Assembly: GCA_945952585.1 (NCBI GenBank)
Contig: CAMFII010000011.1
Location: 87,992-151,991, forward strand
DNA: 64,000 nucleotides
Source: an uncultured Rhodobacter sp.
GTDB taxonomy: Bacteria; Pseudomonadota; Alphaproteobacteria; Rhodobacterales; Rhodobacteraceae
Direction of reading: 5' to 3'
Shown here: positions 52,918 through 61,879 of the stretch, piece by piece
Numbering within the stretch: the first letter of the stretch is position 1
Layout of the letters: the number at the start of each line of letters is the position of its first letter
The notes under the pieces: generated by a model
Told to the model about the DNA's origin: nothing
What the model saw: the letters and a program-made list of their open reading frames with translations, nothing else
Databases searched by the model: none
Made by a program: the position numbers and the translations under genes

Positions 52918-53721
52918 GTGAACAATTTCAGACGTGTCTTCGGATCCGGGAAGCCGGTCATCGCAATGGTGCATCTTGGCGCGTTGCCGGGTGCGCCGCT
53001 GTTCGATTCGGAAGCGGGGCTTGAGGGGCTGGTGGCCGGGGCGCGGGCCGACCTGCTTGCGCTGCAGGCGGCGGGCTTCGATGCGGTGATGTTCGGCAAC
53101 GAGAACGACCGCCCCTACGAGTTCAAGGTCGACACGGCTTCGACCGCGACCATGGCCTATGTGATCGGGCGGCTGCGGGGCGAGATCACTGTGCCTTTCG
53201 GGGTGAATGTGCTCTGGGACCCGATGAGCTCGGTGGCGCTCGCCGCCGCCACCGGGGCGAGTTTCGTGCGCGAGATCTTCACCGGCACCTATGCCAGCGA
53301 CATGGGGCCGTGGACGCCCGATGCCGGCGCGGCACTCCGCTATCGCACAAGGGTCAGGCGGGGGGACCTTGCCATGCTCTATAACGTCTCCGCAGAGTTT
53401 GCGCACAGCCTTGACCGCCGCCCGTTGCCCGACCGGGCACGAAGCGCGGTCTTTTCCTCGATCCCAGACGCAGTGCTGGTTTCCGGCCAAATCACGGGAG
53501 AGGCTGCGGAATTGTCGGATCTAGAAGGGGTGAAGCGCGTCCTGCCGGACACGCCGGTGCTCGCCAATACCGGGGTGAAGCACGCCACGGTCGCGGACGT
53601 GCTGCGGGTGGCCGATGGCTGCATCGTCGGTTCGGCGCTCAAGGTCGACGGCCATACCTGGAATGCGGTCGATCCGGAACGGGCCAAGGACTTCATGGCG
53701 CGGGTGAGGGCGGTCAGGTGA
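52918..53721 (+). CDS. BtpA/SgcQ family TIM-barrel protein
   Basis: KPVIAMVHLGALPGAPLF, FDAVMFGNENDRPYEFKVD, TGVKHATVADVLRVADGCIVGSALKVDG; GTG start. Confidence 0.88.
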   Translation: MNNFRRVFGSGKPVIAMVHLGALPGAPLFDSEAGLEGLVAGARADLLALQAAGFDAVMFGNENDRPYEFKVDTASTATMAYVIGRLRGEITVPFGVNVLWDPMSSVALAAATGASFVREIFTGTYASDMGPWTPDAGAALRYRTRVRRGDLAMLYNVSAEFAHSLDRRPLPDRARSAVFSSIPDAVLVSGQITGEAAELSDLEGVKRVLPDTPVLANTGVKHATVADVLRVADGCIVGSALKVDGHTWNAVDPERAKDFMARVRAVR

Positions 53722-54812
53722 AAGAGCGGCTGCGGCGAGACCTGACGGAGTTGATGCTGATCCCCGGCCTTTCGGGGCATGAGGAGCGGGTGGCGGCGCG
53801 CATCCGTGAGGGGCTGGCAGAGGCGGGGATCACCTCGCGCGTCGACCGGCTTGGCAACGTGATCGCGACGCTGCCGGGTGACCCTGCCGCACCCTCGGTG
53901 ATGATCTTTACCCATATGGATCAACTGGGTTTTTTCGTCCGCAAGGTCGAGCCGGACGGCCTGATCCGGGTCGAGCGGATGGGCGGCGTGGCGGAACGCG
54001 CGATGGCGGCGCAGCCGGTGCTGCTCTGCGTCGGGCCGGGACGTGACGTTCCGGGCATCATCATGAACAAGGCCCATCACGCCACGACGCCCGAGGAGAA
54101 ATACAGGGTCCTGACCGCGCCCGAGATCCGCATCGACACCGGCCACGGCAGCAAGGCGGCGGTCGAAGCGGCAGGCATCAGCATCGGAACGCCCGTCGTC
54201 TATCGTCCGCAGGTCCTGCCGCTGGCGGGCGAGCGCATCGCCGGCACCTCGGTCGATGACCGGGCAGGCTGCGCGGTGCTGCTCGAGGTGGCGCGCGGCC
54301 TGGCAGGGCGGGCAGGCGGGCCAACGGTGCATCTCGTCTTTTCGGTGCAGGAGGAATTCAACCTGCGCGGCGCCGTGGTCGCGGCCCAGGTGCTGAAGCC
54401 GGATATCGCGCTGCAGATCGACCTGATGCTGGCCACCGACACGCCCGACATGGCCGACCGGGGGGAGATGGTATTGGGCGGCGGACCCGGGATCAGCCTT
54501 TATTCCTTCCATGGGCGTGGCACCTTGAACGGGGTGATCCCGCACCCGGCGCTGGTGAAGCTGTTCGAAGCGGCGGCGGTCAGGGAAAGGCTGCCGCTCC
54601 AGCGCTCGGCGCAGGTCGGGGTCCTGACAGACCTGTCCTATGTCCAGCTGGTTGGTGAAGGCGTCGCGAGCCTCGATCTGGGTTTCCCGATGCGGCATTC
54701 GCATTCGGCAGTGGAATGCTGCGATCTTGAAGATCTTGCCGGCCTGACACGGTTGATCCTGGCTGGCGTGGCAAGGATCAGGCCGGATTTTCGTCTTGAG
54801 ATAGATGGTTAG
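53718..54812 (+). CDS. M42 family metallopeptidase-like protein (FrvX/SgcX-like)
   Basis: LMLIPGLSGHEERVAARIREGL, DDRAGCAVLLEVARGL, VFSVQEEFNLRGAVVAA, FPMRHSHSAVECCDLEDL. Confidence 0.9.
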   Translation: MKERLRRDLTELMLIPGLSGHEERVAARIREGLAEAGITSRVDRLGNVIATLPGDPAAPSVMIFTHMDQLGFFVRKVEPDGLIRVERMGGVAERAMAAQPVLLCVGPGRDVPGIIMNKAHHATTPEEKYRVLTAPEIRIDTGHGSKAAVEAAGISIGTPVVYRPQVLPLAGERIAGTSVDDRAGCAVLLEVARGLAGRAGGPTVHLVFSVQEEFNLRGAVVAAQVLKPDIALQIDLMLATDTPDMADRGEMVLGGGPGISLYSFHGRGTLNGVIPHPALVKLFEAAAVRERLPLQRSAQVGVLTDLSYVQLVGEGVASLDLGFPMRHSHSAVECCDLEDLAGLTRLILAGVARIRPDFRLEIDG

Positions 54813-54815
54813 GAG

Positions 54816-56300
54816 ATGACCTTCACCCTTGGCGTCGATATCGGAACCTTCGAGTCGAAGGGAGTGATCGTCGATGAGGCCGGCCGCATCATCGCCTCAG
54901 CGAGCTGCCCGCATGAAATGATCGTTCCGCGTCCAGGCTGGGCCGAGCACCGCGCCGAAGAGGATTGGTGGGGAGATTTCATCAGGATTGTCAGGCAGTT
55001 GCTTCTGGAGTCGAATGTAAAGTCTGAGGAGATCAAGGCCGTCGCAACCTCGGCCATAGGTCCCTGCATGTTGCCGGTCGATCGGGCAGGCAAGCCGCTG
55101 ACGAATGGCGTGCTGTACGGCGTGGACACGCGGGCGAGTGTCGAGATCGCGGAGATCACCGAACGTCTGGGCGCGGACGAGATCCTCCGGCGCGGCGGCA
55201 ATGCCCTGACATCGCAATCGGTCGGACCGAAGATCCTGTGGCTGAGAAGGAACTTTCCAGAAGTTTTGGAAAATACTTTCTGGATAATGACTTCCACGAC
55301 GTATCTGACCTATCGCCTGACCGGCGAGATCGTCATGGATCACTACACGGCCGCGAATTATTCGCCCCTCTACGACATCGCGACGCAGGACTGGCGGGAC
55401 GATCTCGACTGGATCTGCCCGCGTTCAAAGCTGCCGCGACTGCTTTGGTCGGCCGAGATCGCGGGCCGGATAAGCGAGGTTGCCGCCAAGGAGACCGGCC
55501 TTGCAGTCGGAACGCCGGTGACGTGTGGGACGATCGACGCGGCGGCAGAAGCGGTGAGCGTCGGTGTGCGCCAACCGGGCGATCTGATGCTGATGTATGG
55601 CTCGACGGTTTTTGTCATCCTGATTGCCGAGCGGCGTCTGACCGACGCCCGCCTCTGGCACGCGCCCTGGCTTTTTCCGGGGCAGTTTTCGGCCATGGCC
55701 GGGCTTGCAACCAGCGGGACGCTGACACACTGGTTCCGGGATGAGCTGGCGCGCGATCTTGTTCAACAGACTGCCTTCGCGGTACTCGCGAGTGAAGCCG
55801 CCGCATCGCCTCCGGGTGCCAAGGGATTGATCGTTCTTCCATATTTCTCGGGAGAGCGGACGCCGATCCACGATCCCGTGGCCAAGGGCGTCATCTTCGG
55901 ACTGAACCTGACGCATAACCGCGGCGACCTCTATCGGGCAACGCTCGAAGGCATCGCCTGTGCCACCCGCGCCATCACCGACACCTATGCCGAGGCGGGG
56001 CAACCGGTCGCCCGTGTGCGGGCGGTAGGCGGAGGCACGAAGAACGCGATCTGGCTGCAGGCGACCTCGGACCTGACCGGGCTGGATCAGACCCTGTGCG
56101 AGGTGACGAGCGGCGCGGCCTATGGCGACGCCTTCCTTGCGCGATTGGCCATCGGTGAAGCGAGGGCTGCGGATATCGACCGCTGGAACGCGGCAGAGCG
56201 CCAGATCACGGCTTCAAAGCACCCGGCCTACGAGAAACTCTATCCGCTGTTCCGGCGCCTTTATGCGCAGACCCGCGACCTGGCGGCGGAGCTTGGTTGA
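54816..56300 (+). CDS. FGGY family carbohydrate kinase
   Basis: FTLGVDIGTFESKGVIVDEAGRI, YGSTVFVIL, RVRAVGGGTKNAIWLQATSDLTG. Confidence 0.92.
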   Translation: MTFTLGVDIGTFESKGVIVDEAGRIIASASCPHEMIVPRPGWAEHRAEEDWWGDFIRIVRQLLLESNVKSEEIKAVATSAIGPCMLPVDRAGKPLTNGVLYGVDTRASVEIAEITERLGADEILRRGGNALTSQSVGPKILWLRRNFPEVLENTFWIMTSTTYLTYRLTGEIVMDHYTAANYSPLYDIATQDWRDDLDWICPRSKLPRLLWSAEIAGRISEVAAKETGLAVGTPVTCGTIDAAAEAVSVGVRQPGDLMLMYGSTVFVILIAERRLTDARLWHAPWLFPGQFSAMAGLATSGTLTHWFRDELARDLVQQTAFAVLASEAAASPPGAKGLIVLPYFSGERTPIHDPVAKGVIFGLNLTHNRGDLYRATLEGIACATRAITDTYAEAGQPVARVRAVGGGTKNAIWLQATSDLTGLDQTLCEVTSGAAYGDAFLARLAIGEARAADIDRWNAAERQITASKHPAYEKLYPLFRRLYAQTRDLAAELG

Positions 56301-56333
56301 GGCGGCACGTGAGGGATGGCGGACAACCTTCGG

Positions 56334-56774
56334 TCAGATCACGCCTTTGCGCAGGATGAAACAGCCATAAGGGCCGGGATCCGAAGTGCGGATGATGCAG
56401 AAGGCGCGCTTCGCCGCGTCGTAGAAGGAAAAGCGTTCGAGCGCGGCCATCGTGACCGGTCGGCCTTGCGCCTTGTCGATTACGCCCTGCATCCGCGCGA
56501 AAACCGGCATTTGTGCTGCCGGGTCGTCAACCACCTCCATTCGCCAGACCGGTGCCGGCACGAAGGTATCAAGCGGGAACAGCGTCAGAATCGCCTCGGT
56601 CGCCTGGGGAATGTCGCAGCCCGCCATGTCGATGAGGCGCCCGTAGGTGGTTTCCTTGGCGATGGTCACCGCCGGATGGTTTATGTCGCAGATCACCAGA
56701 TCATCGCCATGCCCCATCTGCATCAATGCATGCAGCAGATCGGCGGTCAGGCGGCGGTCGATGGTCTTCAGCAC
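56334..56774 (-). CDS. RbsD/FucU family sugar mutarotase (copy 1)
   Basis: MLKTIDRRLTADLLHALMQMGHGDDLVICDINHPA; GTG start. Confidence 0.9.
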   Translation of the reverse strand: MLKTIDRRLTADLLHALMQMGHGDDLVICDINHPAVTIAKETTYGRLIDMAGCDIPQATEAILTLFPLDTFVPAPVWRMEVVDDPAAQMPVFARMQGVIDKAQGRPVTMAALERFSFYDAAKRAFCIIRTSDPGPYGCFILRKGVI

Positions 56775-56776
56775 GG

Positions 56777-56786
56777 CCCCCCCCCC
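56777..56786 (-). repeat. G10 homopolymer (C10 on + strand) 2 nt upstream of the mutarotase start codon
   Basis: Direct reading: ...GATTTTTCGTAGAAAAATC-GGGGGGGGGG-CC-GTG on minus strand. Confidence 0.95.
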
Positions 56787-56805
56787 GATTTTTCTACGAA
56801 AAATC
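56787..56805. repeat. AT-rich palindrome GATTTTTC-TAC-GAAAAATC (identical to 31035-31053)
   Basis: Exact 19-mer match. Confidence 0.95.
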
Positions 56806-56817
56806 ATGCAGGATACT

Positions 56818-56836
56818 GAATTTTCGTAGAAAATTC
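56818..56836. repeat. AT-rich palindrome GAATTTTC-GTA-GAAAATTC
   Basis: 8-bp perfect arms, 6 nt after the permease stop codon. Confidence 0.93.
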
Positions 56837-56842
56837 GACCGG

Positions 56843-57760
56843 TCATTTCACCGCGCCCGCCGCCATGCCCTTGATGATGTAGCGTTCCAGCAGCACGCCG
56901 ATGATGATGAGCGGGATGATCGCGGCAAAGCTGAGCGCGGCCATAGACCACCAGCTGATGCCCTGGCTGCCGGTCTGGCTCGCTACCATCACTGGCAGGG
57001 TGTTGGCATGAGTCGAGGTCAGGAGCGCGGCGAAGAAATACTCGTTCCAGGTCAGGACCAGCGACAGGATGAAGGCCGCGACCATGCCGGGCAGGGCGAT
57101 CGGCAGGACGATGGTCAGGAAGGCGCCCCAGATCGACAGGCCATCGACCAGCGCCGCCTCTTCCAGTTCGTGCGGGATGCCGGCGAACTGGTCGCGCATG
57201 ATCCAGATGACGATGGGAAGGACCGAGAGGGTGTAAAGCAGTATCAGCCCGATCCGCGTGTCGAGCAGCGCCAGTTCCTTGTAGAGGACAAGGAAGGGCA
57301 GGGCGAGCACGACCGGCGGCAGGATCAGCTGGCTGAGGAAGAAGAAGCTGATGTCGGGGTTCCGCATCCACAGGAACTTGTAGGAAAACCGCGACAAGCC
57401 ATAGGCGGCAAGGCTGCCAAGCGCCACCGCGGCCGCCGAAGAGGTCAGCGAAATCACCGTCGAGTTCATGAATCGCACCATGAACTCCTGCCGGACCGTT
57501 GACTCGCTGCCGATCGTGTCGGGTGAAAGGCCGAGCGATTTCCAGCCCAGCCATTTCGGGGTGAAGTCGACCCAGGGGATCAGCGAGCCCTTCATCACAT
57601 CCGGCGCCATCTTGAAGCTCGTCGTGATGGTCCAGAAGATCGGGAACAGGCAGATCGCCGCCCAGATGAGCAGCATCCCGTAGATCGCCAGGCGCGAGGC
57701 ATACCAGCCAAGCCGGGCAGGGCGGTCATGCGGATGGTCGTGGAAGATCTGATCGGTCAT
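56843..57760 (-). CDS. carbohydrate ABC transporter permease (MalG type)
   Basis: EEAALVDGLSIWGAFLTIVLPIALPGMVAAFI EAA loop. Confidence 0.93.
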   Translation of the reverse strand: MTDQIFHDHPHDRPARLGWYASRLAIYGMLLIWAAICLFPIFWTITTSFKMAPDVMKGSLIPWVDFTPKWLGWKSLGLSPDTIGSESTVRQEFMVRFMNSTVISLTSSAAAVALGSLAAYGLSRFSYKFLWMRNPDISFFFLSQLILPPVVLALPFLVLYKELALLDTRIGLILLYTLSVLPIVIWIMRDQFAGIPHELEEAALVDGLSIWGAFLTIVLPIALPGMVAAFILSLVLTWNEYFFAALLTSTHANTLPVMVASQTGSQGISWWSMAALSFAAIIPLIIIGVLLERYIIKGMAAGAVK

Positions 57761-57761
57761 G

Positions 57762-58868
57762 TCAGTATTTCGGCCTCATCCAGCGGTCGGCGACCTTCAT
57801 CAGCACGGTCATGAAGATGATGATGAGCACGAGATAGACCATGGCCAGCAGCGTTCCGTAGCCCACGTTCGAGCGGTCGCGGTATTCGCGGTAGATGAAG
57901 CTCGTCACGCTGTCCGTCGCGCCGCCGGGCCCGCCCGAGGTCAGGTTGATTATGATGTCGGCGAGCTTCAGCTTGAAGATGATGCGGATCAGGATCGCGG
58001 TGATCGACACCGGCAGCATCAGCGGGAAGGTCACCTCCCAGAAGCCGCGCCAGGGGCTTGCGCCGTCCACGCGAGCGGCTTCCTGCACGTCCTTGGGGAT
58101 CGCCTGCAGGCCGGCGAGGATCATGATCATCATGAAGGGGATGTAGGTCCAGGCATCGAGGACCATGATGGTGAACCGCGCCATTTCCGGCGAAGAGAAG
58201 AAGGTGGGATTGTCCCAGCCGAGGAACCGCGCCAGGCGGGCGATCGGACCGAAGCGCAGCTCGAGCATGGATTTGCCGACCATCCAGCTGACCGCGACCG
58301 GCGACAGCATCAGCGGCAGCAGGAAGGCGACGCGGAAGAACTTCCGGCCGCGGATCTGCGCGTTCAGAAGCAGCGCGAGACCGAAGGCGATGGCATATTC
58401 GACGATGATCGCCAGCAGGTAGCGGATCATGTTGCCGAGCGCGTTCCAGTAGAACGGGTCGGCCCACATCTGGCGGACATTGTCGAGCCCGTTGAACTGG
58501 CGCCCGTCGGGCGAGGAGAGGTTCCAGTTCGAGAAGGCGATGATGAGGCCGAAGATCAGCGGGAAGACCACCAGCGAGATCACGAAAAGCGCTGCCGGCA
58601 GGACGAACAACACCCGCTTGCCCTGCTCTCCCCGGACCAGAACCTGCGACCAGCAGAGGCAGACCGAGAACAGGATGTAGGCGTAAAGCGTCGGCCGCCA
58701 GTTCGGCAAACCGAGGGAAATCGTTCCGCTCTGGTCAAGCGTCTGGACGAGCGCAGTGCCCGCCAGGAGGGCGAGGGAGGCCCAGACGATCGCCTTGCCG
58801 AAGGCGCGGCGGCCGGGAGAAATGTCGTCGTTCGTGACGACATGAAGCAGGTCACCGGTTTCGGCCAA
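57762..58868 (-). CDS. carbohydrate ABC transporter permease (MalF type)
   Basis: KDVQEAARVDGASPWRGFWEVTFPLMLPVSITAILI EAA loop. Confidence 0.93.
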   Translation of the reverse strand: MAETGDLLHVVTNDDISPGRRAFGKAIVWASLALLAGTALVQTLDQSGTISLGLPNWRPTLYAYILFSVCLCWSQVLVRGEQGKRVLFVLPAALFVISLVVFPLIFGLIIAFSNWNLSSPDGRQFNGLDNVRQMWADPFYWNALGNMIRYLLAIIVEYAIAFGLALLLNAQIRGRKFFRVAFLLPLMLSPVAVSWMVGKSMLELRFGPIARLARFLGWDNPTFFSSPEMARFTIMVLDAWTYIPFMMIMILAGLQAIPKDVQEAARVDGASPWRGFWEVTFPLMLPVSITAILIRIIFKLKLADIIINLTSGGPGGATDSVTSFIYREYRDRSNVGYGTLLAMVYLVLIIIFMTVLMKVADRWMRPKY

Positions 58869-58930
58869 GGCGGGATCTCCGGAAGGCAGGACGGGCCGGC
58901 GAGGGGATCGCCGGCCCGCGATTGGTCAGC

Positions 58931-60577
58931 TCACATGCCGAGCGAGGCCTTGTAGAGCTTGATCTGGTTCTCGCGGCCGATCTGGTCGGTGATCTTCTCC
59001 CAGGCGGCGGCGATGGCATCGGCGGTTTCCTGCGCCGACTTGTACTGGCCGGCATATCCCTTGGCCAGTTCGTCCTCGGCGACCGAGTAGTACTGGAAGA
59101 TACCGGGGATGCGCGGCTCGATCGCGGCGTTCGGATGGTTGTAGCTGTCGCGGTTCGAGCCGAGATAGTCCTCTATATAGGCCCGGTCGTAGCCTGCCGC
59201 TTCCCATTCGTCGAAGTTGAAGTGCGAGTTGCGGTAGGGCTGGAAGCCCGAGGGATAGGCCGCCATCCAGAGCGAGATGTCCTTGCCGCCCAGATGCGCC
59301 GCTGCCGACCAGGCCGCCTTGCGCTTCTTCTCGTCACCCGAAACGTTCTTGGTCACGTAGATGCCCCAGCCGAGATAGGCGAGGTTCGGGGCGAAGTTCT
59401 CCTTCTCTTCCCAGGCGCCGGCCTTGTGGTTGTAGACCTTCTTGGCACCGGGGTTGATGTCGAAGCTGACGACATCGCCTACGACCGACGTGTCGGAGGT
59501 GCGGGCCATCGAGCCCACGTCGCCCCACCATGTCAGCGCGCCGCCGGTTCCGGCGAGGAACTGCTGGAAGGCGGTCGTGCCAGGGTCGGCGTTGATCTGG
59601 TCCGGCGGGTAGGCTCCGGCAGCGATCAGGTCCATCACGTCCTGGATCGCCTGCACCCAGCCGGGGTTGTTCACGCGCGGCTTCATCGTGTCCGGGTCGA
59701 ACAGGAAGGCCCGGTCGTCGGGATGCTTCACATAGGCGGTGGCGCGGTCTTCCAGGAAGTAGAAGCCGAAGCCGCCCCAGCCCTTCAGCGGGTCAAGGAA
59801 GCCGTAGGCGGGCTGTCCCGTCAGCGGGTCAGTCTTGCCCTTGAGCGCGATGGACATCGCGTTGACCTCGTCCCAGTGCCGCGGCATCTCGGCCAGGCCC
59901 GAGATCGAGCCCTCGCCGACGTAGTCCTTGCGGTAGGACAGCGTGTGGCAGTCGCCGTCGATGTTGATCCGGTAGGTCTTGCCGTCCCAGGTGCCGACCG
60001 GCGGCTTGAGATAGGCCACGAGGTCGTCCGCCTCGATCTGGGTCGCGACCCAGTCCGGCATCGGGTCGAGCAGGCCCTGGCCGGCGGTGTCGCCTTCGAA
60101 GGGGGCGCCCATCTCGATGATGTCGAAGTCCACGGTGCCGGTGGCGATCGACTGCTGGAGCCGCGGATTGTAGTCGGCCTGGGCCAGGTCGATCCAGTTG
60201 ATCTTGGCGCCGGTATAGGTCTCCCAGGGCTTCAGGAAGCCGCGGAACAGGAAGTTGTGCAGGTTCTGGTTGTTGAGCCCCATGAAGGTCAGTTCGACGC
60301 CGACGAACTCGCCCTCGGCCACGTTGGCCTTGGTCGGGCCAAGGCACATCTCGCCGACCTTTTGCCAGTCGGCATCGGTAGGCGATCCGGCGCCGACGCC
60401 CGGAATCTTCAGGATTTCCGCCCGCAGGTTGTCCTGGGCGAGGGCAGGGCGCGCGCCTGCGCCAAGGCCAAGCCCGCCAAGTGCCGCAAGGCCACCGAGC
60501 CCGGCAGCCCCCTTCAGGACGCCCCGGCGGGTCATCGCGGACCGCGCCATGAGGGCGTTGTAGATCTCTACTTTCAT
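58931..60577 (-). CDS. extracellular sugar-binding protein of ABC transporter, Tat-like signal
   Basis: MTRRGVLKGAAGLGGLAALGGLGLGAGARPALA; family 1 SBP-like; upstream of permeases. Confidence 0.88.
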   Translation of the reverse strand: MKVEIYNALMARSAMTRRGVLKGAAGLGGLAALGGLGLGAGARPALAQDNLRAEILKIPGVGAGSPTDADWQKVGEMCLGPTKANVAEGEFVGVELTFMGLNNQNLHNFLFRGFLKPWETYTGAKINWIDLAQADYNPRLQQSIATGTVDFDIIEMGAPFEGDTAGQGLLDPMPDWVATQIEADDLVAYLKPPVGTWDGKTYRINIDGDCHTLSYRKDYVGEGSISGLAEMPRHWDEVNAMSIALKGKTDPLTGQPAYGFLDPLKGWGGFGFYFLEDRATAYVKHPDDRAFLFDPDTMKPRVNNPGWVQAIQDVMDLIAAGAYPPDQINADPGTTAFQQFLAGTGGALTWWGDVGSMARTSDTSVVGDVVSFDINPGAKKVYNHKAGAWEEKENFAPNLAYLGWGIYVTKNVSGDEKKRKAAWSAAAHLGGKDISLWMAAYPSGFQPYRNSHFNFDEWEAAGYDRAYIEDYLGSNRDSYNHPNAAIEPRIPGIFQYYSVAEDELAKGYAGQYKSAQETADAIAAAWEKITDQIGRENQIKLYKASLGM

Positions 60578-60740
60578 CGGTTGTGACCTCCCTATTGTCA
60601 CGCGCAGGCGTTTTGCCAGACAGGCACGCAGGCCCCCCTCGACCGGGGTGGTTTTCCTCTGCGTTGTTGACCTGTTGCCGAGTCCGGCCTCCTCCGGACA
60701 CCGCAAAACCTTCTCAGGCGGGCAGGCGCAAGTCAAGCAT

Positions 60741-60759
60741 CTAACATTTTAGCATGTCA
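60741..60759 (+). promoter_or_regulatory. putative GntR operator CTAACATTTTAGCATGTCA
   Basis: Between divergent SBP and ATPase genes; similar to 50190 and 52831 sites. Confidence 0.6.
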
Positions 60760-60820
60760 ATTCGGTGGACAGGTCAGATGCCCTGCGCTAGGCAGGAGGC
60801 GGAGGATCCAAGGGGGGACC

Positions 60821-61879
60821 ATGGCCGAAGTCACGATCCGCGACCTGCGCAAGTCCTATGGCGGGCTGGAGGTGCTGCATGGCGTCAATATCGCCATTGC
60901 CGACGGGCAGTTCGTAGTCCTCGTCGGCCCGTCGGGCTGCGGCAAGTCCACGCTGCTGCGGATGCTGGCCGGGCTGGAAAGCATCACCTCGGGCACGATC
61001 CAGATCGGCGAACGTGTGGTGAACAACCTGGCGCCCTCGGATCGCGACATCGCGATGGTGTTCCAGAACTACGCGCTCTACCCCCACAAGACCGTGGCGG
61101 CGAACATGGGGTTCCCGCTGAAGATGCGCGGCATGGCGAAGGCTGAAATCGCTGAGCGGGTCAGCAGGGCGGCCGATATCCTGGGCCTGAAGCCCTATCT
61201 CGACCGCTATCCCCGCGCCCTGTCGGGCGGCCAGCGGCAACGGGTGGCGATGGGGCGGGCGATCGTGCGCGATCCGCAGGTCTTCCTCTTCGACGAGCCG
61301 CTTTCGAACCTCGACGCCAAGTTGCGGGTCCAGATGCGGACGGAAATCCGCGAGCTACACCAAAGGCTTAAGACGACCACGGTCTATGTTACCCACGACC
61401 AGATCGAAGCGATGACCATGGCCGACCGCATCGTGGTGATGCGCGACGGCCATATCGCCCAGCAGGGCGCGCCTTTGGAGCTGTACGACCGGCCAGCCAA
61501 CACCTTTGTCGCCGGGTTCATCGGCTCGCCGTCCATGAACCTCTTGCCCGGGGTGGTGGCGTCCGGGGGAGGGGCGGTCGATATCGAAGGTGCGACGATC
61601 GCCGTTCCGGCGCGGTCGGGCATAGAGCCTGGGCGCAAGGTGATCGTTGGAATTCGCCCAGAGCATCTTGAGATTGCGCCGTCCGGCCTCACGGCGGATG
61701 TCGTCGTGATCGAGCCGACCGGCTCGGAAACCCATGTGGTCCTTCGCCTGGGCTCGCGCGAGCTGACGGCGGTCTTCCGCGAGCGCCATGCTTTCCGGCC
61801 GGGCGACAAGGTTACGCTTGCGCCCGATCCCGCTCTCATCCACCTCTTTGACGAGGCGACCGGTGAGAGGATCGGATGA
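60821..61879 (+). CDS. sugar ABC transporter ATP-binding protein (UgpC/MsmK type)
   Basis: GPSGCGKSTLLRMLAGLE, LSGGQRQRVAMGRAIVRDPQVFLFDEPLSNLDAKLR, TOBE-like C-term. Confidence 0.95.
   Translation: MAEVTIRDLRKSYGGLEVLHGVNIAIADGQFVVLVGPSGCGKSTLLRMLAGLESITSGTIQIGERVVNNLAPSDRDIAMVFQNYALYPHKTVAANMGFPLKMRGMAKAEIAERVSRAADILGLKPYLDRYPRALSGGQRQRVAMGRAIVRDPQVFLFDEPLSNLDAKLRVQMRTEIRELHQRLKTTTVYVTHDQIEAMTMADRIVVMRDGHIAQQGAPLELYDRPANTFVAGFIGSPSMNLLPGVVASGGGAVDIEGATIAVPARSGIEPGRKVIVGIRPEHLEIAPSGLTADVVVIEPTGSETHVVLRLGSRELTAVFRERHAFRPGDKVTLAPDPALIHLFDEATGERIG

Noticed and set aside
56775-57554. Long minus-strand ORF extending the FucU gene upstream through the permease
   Set aside because: Upstream part is out of frame with the permease and passes through the palindromes and the G10 tract; GTG at 56774 gives a standard-length mutarotase.
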